DNA from: a virus
Length of the DNA: 36,336 nucleotides
Direction: 5' to 3' (one strand)
IMG/VR virus record: IMGVR_UViG_3300011116_001116
Span: 1 to 36,336 of that record
Position numbers and translations under genes: made by a program. The notes beneath the pieces were generated by a model that had not been told where the DNA came from, did no database searches, and saw only the letters and a list, made by a program, of their open reading frames with translations. Each line of letters opens with the position of its first letter. The stretch's first letter is position 1. This document shows, piece by piece, positions 24,808 through 32,092 of this stretch.

Positions 24808-27800
24808 CTTGATTTAAAATGTATAATTTGATGTATCTGTTTATCGCACTTTTACCTTTATTTAATCCATAATAAAAATGATTTGGTCCTCCAACAACAT
24901 ACTGTTGAGGTGTTCCTGCCGGCCAATTAGGATTTGACAATCCTTGTGGAGTCTGATTAAAAATAAATCCTCTTCGTCCCGTAGTTGAAGAATTAAAATA
25001 TGGTGTTGTTGGTGGTTTAAAACTAAAATTTTGATAGGCTTGTGAGTAAAATCCTCCACTTGGTAATACGTCGGTGTACCAATCATTTTTATCTGAACCA
25101 AATATTGTTGTTGTAACATCAGATTTCCATTGGTAAGTTGGTACAACTTGTGTTTTTGGATATCCAAAAAAGTTAGTCAGTGTTGGTGTGAAAGTTTGAA
25201 TTCCAGGACTTAAAGTCAATCTGTTTACTGTGTTAGAGCTAAAAAATATCCCCATAAGTGCATCTCCCGTACCTAAGTAAAGTTCATTGTCAGAATAGTT
25301 ATCTTCATCAAATTCTTCTATACCATATTCAGAATTTATTGAAAACATTTGAGCAACGTCACCATCTATTCTATCTTCACTTCTTGAAAACATCCTATTA
25401 ATTGATGCATCACCTAAACCTAAAACTTGTCCCCAAAAGTTAGAATTTATGAGTCTCGATATAATGAAAAGTTGTAAAATTTCAGAAGTATCATTATATG
25501 ATGTACTTTTTATTGTTTCAATCATATATCCTTCAAAATTTGGATTTGTACAAATTTCTTTTGTGAATTCATCTCTTGGTCCTAAATCCATAATTGTTGT
25601 TGGGAAAAACAAATTACGAACATTCATTCCTTTAAAATTTGCATCTTGCATGTCTTGTCTAGGTTTTTGTCCTATGAAATTAGTTCCATCGTAAACAGCA
25701 CTTCTATAAAAAAGTGAGTTACTCGTCCCTCTAGTGTAGAAAATTGGACCTTGATATGCTCTTCTTGTACTATCGGGAGTTCCGCAGAACTTATATTTTT
25801 TTGGTTGTCCCGTTATACTTAATATTGTTTGTTTTTTTAATGAAAACATGTATAATGTTCCATTTACCCAATTATTTTGAAAAACTTGTGAAAATATTCC
25901 ACGGCAAGCGGCAAACACCATTCTGAATCTTGATTTCCATTCAAAAAAGTAAACCACATCTTTAGGTATTGATACTATCAATGGGTTATCAACAAACTTA
26001 TAACAACCTCCTGACATTCTCTTACCGTTAGGATTTTCACTACATGGATTTTGAACCGAAAAAGAAGTTCCTCCTCCTTGATAACATTTTAATACTGTCA
26101 TATTTTCACAAGTCAAAGAGGCTAATACCGTACTAGATACTTGACTTGGAGTATCTCCTGTAAGGTCCTGAGCATTATTAGTTGTGTCTCCAGGTCCATT
26201 AGTTGTGGGAGCCAATGTAACGCCCCCACCTCCATCAATAGTATATATAGAAAAGTTGTCATTTAAAAATAAACTGAAAGAACTGTTACCACTTACCTCA
26301 GTTATATCTGAAGTTGGTAATCTATCTGACCTAAATACAATATTTGTTGGGTTTGATACCGTTATATTTGTACTAACGGTTGTGTGGTAGGCCGGTGAGT
26401 AAACTCTAGTTGTTGTGTTTGTAGTATTTAAAGGGGTGCCAGGAACTGCGGTTGACGCAATTAATGAACCGCCTTCGATATTACCTTGAGGACTTAAAAC
26501 ACCATTTGTCCATTGGAATGCCAATCTGTTATTTCCAACGCTAGGTTGTATATTAGAATAGACCCCTTGTGGTGATGTAAAATACCCCAAATTAAGAGCA
26601 TCTGAACTGTAAGCTTTAAATGCACTTTGTGATTTATCGGTCGAGTTATAATAGTATGGACTGTTATTTGTAAATGCCGAAAATAATACAGGGTCAGGAA
26701 TAAAACCAAATGATGGATGATAAAGAGAAACGTTTGTGTTATTTGAAACCAAATGTGATTCTGGCGTCTTATAATCATTAAACCACAAACCACTACCCGT
26801 ATTTTGTTGTATTGGTATATTCAGATGATAACTACCCTCAACAAATGGCCCTGTTCCTAAGTTATAACCAAATAGTTTTGATAAATCATATTTTATGTTT
26901 TGTTTTTCTGTATATGGGTCAGTTCCTCTTGTTAAGAAAATTACCTCGTAATTTGCAAAATTATCGATAAATTTGATTGGGAATACATAGTCGCACTGTT
27001 GAGGTGATAAACCATAACAAAATCTTTGTGTTTTTTTAAATAGGTATTTATTTAGTAGTCCACCTGAAGTGTTTGTCATACCAGAAAACTGTGTTACGGT
27101 TCCTCCTGTAATTACTTGGAAGTATTCTACACCGGCAGGAAATTTGTAATCTTTTCCGTCTTCAGAGATTTTTAACTTTAGGTTTGCGGTTTGTTGTGTT
27201 CCATTTTGATTTATATAATTCACAGGCACTGTCACTAAACTTGATGCATTATATAAAGTTGTTCCTGTTATAGAGTTAGTATTAAATTGGTTAGCGTTTG
27301 TAATACCTGTTAAATTAGGGTCATTAATTTTACTAATGTCTTGAAATGTTAATATTTGTCCAGGAGGTAATCCGTTAAATGTTCCACTATCAACAAACAA
27401 CATTAATACATTATCGGTAAATGGTTGTGACGCATCAACCGTTACAGTATTTGGAATTGTGTTTCTAACCGTAGTTTGAATGAGGTTTTCTCCATCAAAA
27501 TATCTTTGTCTTATATTTGCAAGATTTAAAGATTGTGATAAAGTAACATCATTTGCTAAAAATTTTGTCCCTCCTTGAGCCGGAATTTCAGCAATTGGTG
27601 TTTTTATTAGTTTATCATCATTATTACCTAAATTTTGAAATTGATATCCTGCCATGGCTTGTGAAACGCCGTTGTTGTATGCTGGTACATCGTTAGAGTT
27701 TGCGGCCAATATTGAATTATACGTACTAAAACTGACCGTAGAATTTGTATCACCAAGTGGGCTATTATTTTGTGACGATATTGAACTGTTTGCCGTCTGT

Positions 27801-29635
27801 GCAAATGAGGATTGTGTAGTGTCTTCTGTTAATGGCTCATCGGTACATGGACAAGCCTCACAATCGGGGTATGACAACATCGGTAATGATATTCTTTTGA
27901 AAGGGTTGTCTTTATCGAGAGGTTTAATAGCTTCTTTTTTACAACCACCCTTAGGTCTTGCACCGAATGTTATCGCACTAATAGCCAAACAAATACCGTA
28001 AATAACGACGTTAATTAACCAAATTAATAAATTTATTATTATTCTAATTATTGGATATAAGAGCGCCAATACATGTAAAATAATTATTAAAGTTATAAAA
28101 GTTGGAGTTATAAGTATTGTTAATAAACTAAAAAGAAAAAATATAAAATCAAAATTTCTCACACCGTCATTAACGGGAAACCTGTTTGTTGTTGTTGTAC
28201 ATCTTCTATCTGTTATTTCTTTAATACCTAAGTGTCGACTTCTATTAAATCCCCATTTCCATCTATCAATAAAATTAGAAATTGTATAAACTTTGTTAAA
28301 GTGAAATTCATAAAACTTATCTTGACAATTAACCGCCTCTTGAATCATTTGTTGTCCGATTGTGGTATTAACATCTCCATAGTCGTCCCAATCCAAACTA
28401 AAGGCATAAGATTTTAACTGAGCTGTTGGGTCGGTAGGTGTATCCACATTTGCAGTTGTCCAACCCCATTCTTTTATATTAGGAACAAGGTAGTCTGCTC
28501 TTAAAACACTTGACCTCATACCATCCTCATTTTGGTATTGAATTCTAAATCTATATTTACCTTTTGTGGGAATACCAACTTTGGGGTCTTGTGATACGAC
28601 TTGTTCTCCAAATTCATTAGTTGTAACATAATCTAAATTCATAGGGACATTTACCAACCAAGTACCGTTATCATCAATAACTTTTCCTCCTTCAGGTAAT
28701 GAGTACTGTTCTAATGCAGGTCTACCATTTACATCGTAATTAATTGTTTGTCTTATTGCCAAAATAGTTCCTTGACCTGTTACCAAATCACATAAATTTC
28801 CAGAGTCTTTTTTAGGTTTACAATTTGATTTTAAAAAATCTTCTTCACTTGTTGAAAATATAGACCCCATAAAAACCGCTTGAGGGGTAATTTCTATACC
28901 CAAATCTCTTAAATCAAAATCAACCCTTGTTATTCCAACATTACAAATATTCTCTTCACCCCAAAAAGATGCTACATCAATATCTTTTTTCTGTCCAACT
29001 ATTTGTGGTAAAGAATCTAAATCCGTAGATGATTTAAATTTGTCCCCATCGAATTGTTCAGAAGTTCCACGACCCAATCTAATTAAATCTGCAGGTCTAA
29101 GAGAAAAACACCCAATGTTTGATAAGTCCAAATCTAATACCGCAGTTTGAATTCCTAATGGAACACCAACAATCATAAAGTCACCACTTTCGTTTGTTTT
29201 TACAGTATACTTATAATATTTTTCGTAAATTTCTAATACTTCTTTTCTTTTTAAAACGTCTTCAACATCAGGAAATGTTCCAGTAGCCGTGTGTCCTCCA
29301 TATTCTTGAACATATGGTAATAAATTGTATCTGAAACCTTCTTCGTTTTTTTGGTCTGGTCTTTTGTATGGGTATAGTGTTGAGATAATTGGGTCATTTT
29401 CATCAAAAGCGTCTAAAGGGACAAAAATCGATACGTTTGCATTTGGTACTCCGTAACCACCGTTAACTACAACCCTTCCCGCCACTACACCATAATCTGC
29501 ACAAAACCTAGTGTACACATCTTCTTGTCTCAATTTTAGAGAAAGTATTTCTAAAAAATCAAAATCTTGAGTTACGTTGATTCTTAAGTTTTGGTCTTTG
29601 AGCGGTTGAGCCTTTAGTCTATATGTTTTTGTCAT
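24800..29635 (-). CDS. Giant baseplate-associated protein with internal hydrophobic segment (1611 aa)
   Basis: This is the largest protein in the window. Residues about 50-73 (GVVAGRVVVNGGYGVPNANV) and 141-171 (YKYTVKTNESGDFMIVGVPL) look like the two halves of a carboxypeptidase-regulatory-like beta-sandwich, split by an about 65-residue insertion. At 495-558 lies a long hydrophobic run with only one charged residue (FDFIFFLFSLLTILITPTF, then IIRIIINLLIWLINVVIYGI), enough for two or three membrane-spanning helices. It is followed by a Cys cluster, C565 and C592-x2-C595-x-C597. The remaining about 1000 residues are beta-rich and Asn/Thr/Ser-rich, structural in character. Location right after the gp6-like gene suggests a wedge or tail-tip component; membrane contact during infection is a hypothesis. 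No frameshift is seen. Confidence 0.72.
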   Translation of the reverse strand: MTKTYRLKAQPLKDQNLRINVTQDFDFLEILSLKLRQEDVYTRFCADYGVVAGRVVVNGGYGVPNANVSIFVPLDAFDENDPIISTLYPYKRPDQKNEEGFRYNLLPYVQEYGGHTATGTFPDVEDVLKRKEVLEIYEKYYKYTVKTNESGDFMIVGVPLGIQTAVLDLDLSNIGCFSLRPADLIRLGRGTSEQFDGDKFKSSTDLDSLPQIVGQKKDIDVASFWGEENICNVGITRVDFDLRDLGIEITPQAVFMGSIFSTSEEDFLKSNCKPKKDSGNLCDLVTGQGTILAIRQTINYDVNGRPALEQYSLPEGGKVIDDNGTWLVNVPMNLDYVTTNEFGEQVVSQDPKVGIPTKGKYRFRIQYQNEDGMRSSVLRADYLVPNIKEWGWTTANVDTPTDPTAQLKSYAFSLDWDDYGDVNTTIGQQMIQEAVNCQDKFYEFHFNKVYTISNFIDRWKWGFNRSRHLGIKEITDRRCTTTTNRFPVNDGVRNFDFIFFLFSLLTILITPTFITLIIILHVLALLYPIIRIIINLLIWLINVVIYGICLAISAITFGARPKGGCKKEAIKPLDKDNPFKRISLPMLSYPDCEACPCTDEPLTEDTTQSSFAQTANSSISSQNNSPLGDTNSTVSFSTYNSILAANSNDVPAYNNGVSQAMAGYQFQNLGNNDDKLIKTPIAEIPAQGGTKFLANDVTLSQSLNLANIRQRYFDGENLIQTTVRNTIPNTVTVDASQPFTDNVLMLFVDSGTFNGLPPGQILTFQDISKINDPNLTGITNANQFNTNSITGTTLYNASSLVTVPVNYINQNGTQQTANLKLKISEDGKDYKFPAGVEYFQVITGGTVTQFSGMTNTSGGLLNKYLFKKTQRFCYGLSPQQCDYVFPIKFIDNFANYEVIFLTRGTDPYTEKQNIKYDLSKLFGYNLGTGPFVEGSYHLNIPIQQNTGSGLWFNDYKTPESHLVSNNTNVSLYHPSFGFIPDPVLFSAFTNNSPYYYNSTDKSQSAFKAYSSDALNLGYFTSPQGVYSNIQPSVGNNRLAFQWTNGVLSPQGNIEGGSLIASTAVPGTPLNTTNTTTRVYSPAYHTTVSTNITVSNPTNIVFRSDRLPTSDITEVSGNSSFSLFLNDNFSIYTIDGGGGVTLAPTTNGPGDTTNNAQDLTGDTPSQVSSTVLASLTCENMTVLKCYQGGGTSFSVQNPCSENPNGKRMSGGCYKFVDNPLIVSIPKDVVYFFEWKSRFRMVFAACRGIFSQVFQNNWVNGTLYMFSLKKQTILSITGQPKKYKFCGTPDSTRRAYQGPIFYTRGTSNSLFYRSAVYDGTNFIGQKPRQDMQDANFKGMNVRNLFFPTTIMDLGPRDEFTKEICTNPNFEGYMIETIKSTSYNDTSEILQLFIISRLINSNFWGQVLGLGDASINRMFSRSEDRIDGDVAQMFSINSEYGIEEFDEDNYSDNELYLGTGDALMGIFFSSNTVNRLTLSPGIQTFTPTLTNFFGYPKTQVVPTYQWKSDVTTTIFGSDKNDWYTDVLPSGGFYSQAYQNFSFKPPTTPYFNSSTTGRRGFIFNQTPQGLSNPNWPAGTPQQYVVGGPNHFYYGLNKGKSAINRYIKLYILNQDE

Positions 29636-29648
29636 TTATTGTTTTAAA

Positions 29649-29655
29649 ATAAATA
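29649..29655 (-). promoter_or_regulatory. Candidate phage promoter TATTTAT upstream of the 1611-aa gene
   Basis: The minus strand reads ATCTATTTATTTTAAAAC, with the motif 13 bases before the ATG at 29635, in a 74-base gap after the gp6-like gene. No clear terminator is visible in this gap. Confidence 0.4.
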
Positions 29656-29709
29656 GATAATTTAGGTTTTTTATTAAAAACTAATCATCTAAGTAATAAA
29701 ATAAATGAT

Positions 29710-31548
29710 TTAGTAGAAGTCTACAGTCCTTAATTGTTTAACTCGCACATTAATGTCTCGAGAATCAAATCTAATTTGATATATTTGGTCAGGCTCTGCG
29801 AATATTGTGTCATCAATCAAAAGAATTTCTTTTGTTTCCAAGTCCACATACCTTTGTGAAGTTTCAGATGAAGAATATTGACCACCTACTTTATTGTAAA
29901 TTTTCAAATCGGTAAGTGTGTTTACTCCGGCAGTATTTTGAATTAATCGTCTTACTTCAGAAACGTTGAGGTTTTGACCTAAGTCTCTATTTTGTGGATT
30001 CATGTATCTCGATACTTGGTCAATAATTTGAGTTATAATTTGACTTTGAGCTGTATTGTTTTCTATTACAACTGAAATTTCAAATTCTAAATCAATAACT
30101 TTAGCAACATCAATAGATATGTAGTCGTTTATCATCCTATATTTTGATAGATAAGTTGCAAGATTTGTTTTAAGAGTATTTGGGACTGTCTGTGTCAAAT
30201 TACCATCACCATCATAAGATAAAATTTGAACGGTAATTTTATTGTTATTTTCAGTGATTGCAACTTTCGATGGTGCACCAAACTTACCAGGCATTGTGTC
30301 TATCAAAGATTTGTAATCATTTACAGTCACTGCTCTTTTTTGAGATGCAAAATTAAATGCCACCATGTTTCTAGTCTCTTCGATTGTTGGTTGGTTTGCC
30401 CCTCCAACAGCACTTGTAACATTATTTACTTTTATTGATTGTATGACACTTTGATTAATTTGTGACGAAGGCCCATTTACCGACAAATCAATCAATCCAA
30501 CTTGATTGATTGCACCAACACCAACATTCGAAACCGTTCCTCCACCAACACGATATTGGACAAACAAAGTAGTATTTGGTGTTACGGTTAAACCTAATCC
30601 AATATTATTTTGATAATTCTGTATTTTCAAAGGCATTCCAATATTTGCGAACTGTTGTAATTGTTGGTTCGGTGTTGTTGTTGCAGCACCAAATTGAATT
30701 TTCATATATCCTTCTGGTGTGTATTCTGTAATAAACCTATTATCTGTTTTAATATATTTTCCTACCTTTATACCTGCATTATCAATTGGTTTTGTTGTAT
30801 CTTCAATAAACACCGTATCTTCCGCTAATGCGTCGACTTCATACCATTTATTTTGACTTGTTATAAATTCAGCGTTAGTTGGTGTTGATTGATATTGTGT
30901 CCCATCTTTTTGAATTATGGTTGTAACAGATAATACATCTTTTTCAGGTAAGAAAAAATTATAAAAAGGAACTACATCTGCAGCGTTAACAACTTGTTTA
31001 TAAACTTTGGTTACACCATTGAGAACTACTTCTCTTTTTGTAATTATATAACTAATTATTTTATTATTGGCGTCAAAAACGGGAATTTTTGTTCTATTAT
31101 TAAAACCTTCGTTATTATATTGTGTTGAAAAGTCAACGTCGTATACAGTTTCAAAAGTTTGTCCTCCACCATTAAACTGAGCACCAGCCCTCAAAATACC
31201 AAGATAACGTGTGTCTTCATTGTCTCCAAATGCCGGAACTTGTATTGAAATATCCGCTAAAGCAACTGATGGTCTAAAACCTGGAATTTTTAATCCATAG
31301 GTCCTTGCAATATTGAAAATAGACGACCTTTGTTGTGCGTATTGTAGAACAGTTTCTTGAATACTTCTATCAATATGAAAATGTAGATTGTCACCGATAG
31401 CGGCATTCAAATCCATTAATACTGAAAAAATTGACGCATCATTAAAGTTTTGTATTACTTCGGGGTAATATTGTTGTGTATAATTGATGAGGTCTTTTCT
31501 GAGACTATCAAAATCTCTACTAGTATAGTTAATTTTTTGTGTTGCCAT
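29710..31548 (-). CDS. Baseplate wedge protein, gp6/J-like (612 aa)
   Basis: The N-terminus INYTSRDFDSLRKDLINYTQ followed by NDASIFSVLMDLNAAIGDNL and the helix with SIQETVLQYAQQRSSIFNIA is the classic start of T4 gp6 / Mu gp47 / P2 gpJ-type baseplate wedge proteins. In contractile tails, gp6 dimers form the inner iris-like ring joining wedges to the hub. The length is near that of T4 gp6. The middle holds a GGTVSNVGVGAINQV segment, and residues about 400-440 (NMVAFNFASQKRAVTVNDYK) are also typical of the family. It starts one base after the gp25-like stop, as the two genes adjoin in many myoviruses. This gene is the strongest evidence that the phage has a contractile tail. Confidence 0.9.
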   Translation of the reverse strand: MATQKINYTSRDFDSLRKDLINYTQQYYPEVIQNFNDASIFSVLMDLNAAIGDNLHFHIDRSIQETVLQYAQQRSSIFNIARTYGLKIPGFRPSVALADISIQVPAFGDNEDTRYLGILRAGAQFNGGGQTFETVYDVDFSTQYNNEGFNNRTKIPVFDANNKIISYIITKREVVLNGVTKVYKQVVNAADVVPFYNFFLPEKDVLSVTTIIQKDGTQYQSTPTNAEFITSQNKWYEVDALAEDTVFIEDTTKPIDNAGIKVGKYIKTDNRFITEYTPEGYMKIQFGAATTTPNQQLQQFANIGMPLKIQNYQNNIGLGLTVTPNTTLFVQYRVGGGTVSNVGVGAINQVGLIDLSVNGPSSQINQSVIQSIKVNNVTSAVGGANQPTIEETRNMVAFNFASQKRAVTVNDYKSLIDTMPGKFGAPSKVAITENNNKITVQILSYDGDGNLTQTVPNTLKTNLATYLSKYRMINDYISIDVAKVIDLEFEISVVIENNTAQSQIITQIIDQVSRYMNPQNRDLGQNLNVSEVRRLIQNTAGVNTLTDLKIYNKVGGQYSSSETSQRYVDLETKEILLIDDTIFAEPDQIYQIRFDSRDINVRVKQLRTVDFY

Positions 31549-31549
31549 G

Positions 31550-32014
31550 TTATATATTAAGTATTATGAATTCCCTTGAACCAAACGCATTATTGTCATC
31601 AGTGTAATCGATAGTAAGTTTAGCAGTATATTCTTGAGTTTCTTTTCCAGGTATTTTATAAATCTCACTTGTTCCTAATAAATTTTGATTTAATTCTCCT
31701 GGTGCTTCATCAGACTGTAAATATGGAACTACACTTATATCATTAATTGTTAGGTTAGGAATGTATTTTTCAATCTGTTGTTGGACTTCTGATTTTATTG
31801 CATCAAAAGTTTCACCATCAAGTGGGTCAAAAATAAATTCATATATTCTAGTCCCAAAATCAGGATTATAATATCTACTTCCCTTAGCCGTTAACAATAA
31901 ATGTAAAAGATTGGCTCTAATTTCATCACCAGCATTCTCACTTAAACCAAAATAATAATTTAGAGGACTTCCTATAAATGGAAAAATAACTCCGTAAGTA
32001 TTTCCTTGTGCCAT
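31550..32014 (-). CDS. Baseplate wedge protein, gp25-like (154 aa)
   Basis: Residues 45-63 (GSRYYNPDFGTRIYEFIFD) carry the diagnostic pattern of the T4 gp25 / P2 gpW family: a helix ending in a basic residue, then N-P-x-F-G-x-R and a hydrophobic helix. Gp25 sits at the core of the wedge and helps nucleate the sheath. The 154-residue length is slightly above T4 gp25, with a beta-rich C-terminal extension (INDISVVPYLQ onward). It opens the structural unit: upstream lies the nrdA terminator and then a TATTTAT motif 5 bases before the ATG. Adjacency to the gp6-like gene reinforces the call. Confidence 0.93.
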   Translation of the reverse strand: MAQGNTYGVIFPFIGSPLNYYFGLSENAGDEIRANLLHLLLTAKGSRYYNPDFGTRIYEFIFDPLDGETFDAIKSEVQQQIEKYIPNLTINDISVVPYLQSDEAPGELNQNLLGTSEIYKIPGKETQEYTAKLTIDYTDDNNAFGSREFIILNI

Positions 32015-32019
32015 ATTTA

Positions 32020-32026
32020 ATAAATA
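32020..32026 (-). promoter_or_regulatory. Candidate phage promoter TATTTAT at the start of the structural unit
   Basis: The minus strand reads TATATTTATTAAATATG, 5 bases before the gp25-like ATG and after the terminator at 32062-32086. Some promoter is required between these two, and no better candidate is seen. The very short leader is similar to that of the 737-aa gene. Confidence 0.42.
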
Positions 32027-32061
32027 TAATATTCAATATTTTTAGTTAAATAGAATAAAAC

Positions 32062-32086
32062 AAAAAATCCGAGTGTAACTCGGATT
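32062..32086 (-). terminator. Intrinsic terminator after nrdA
   Basis: On the minus strand AATCCGAGT, a 3-base loop and ACTCGGATT form a 9-bp perfect stem, followed by a run of Ts, 7 bases past the nrdA stop. It separates the nucleotide-metabolism/replication unit from the structural unit. Confidence 0.93.
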
Positions 32087-32092
32087 AGTTTT

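Noticed and set aside
27654-28001. A 115-codon plus-strand frame opposite the giant protein gene
   Set aside because: It has no recognisable motif or upstream signal and lies antisense to a well-supported gene, as do the other plus-strand frames.
29636-29709. Terminator between the gp6-like and 1611-aa genes
   Set aside because: The gap is AT-rich but I could not find a stem with G-C pairs followed by a T run.
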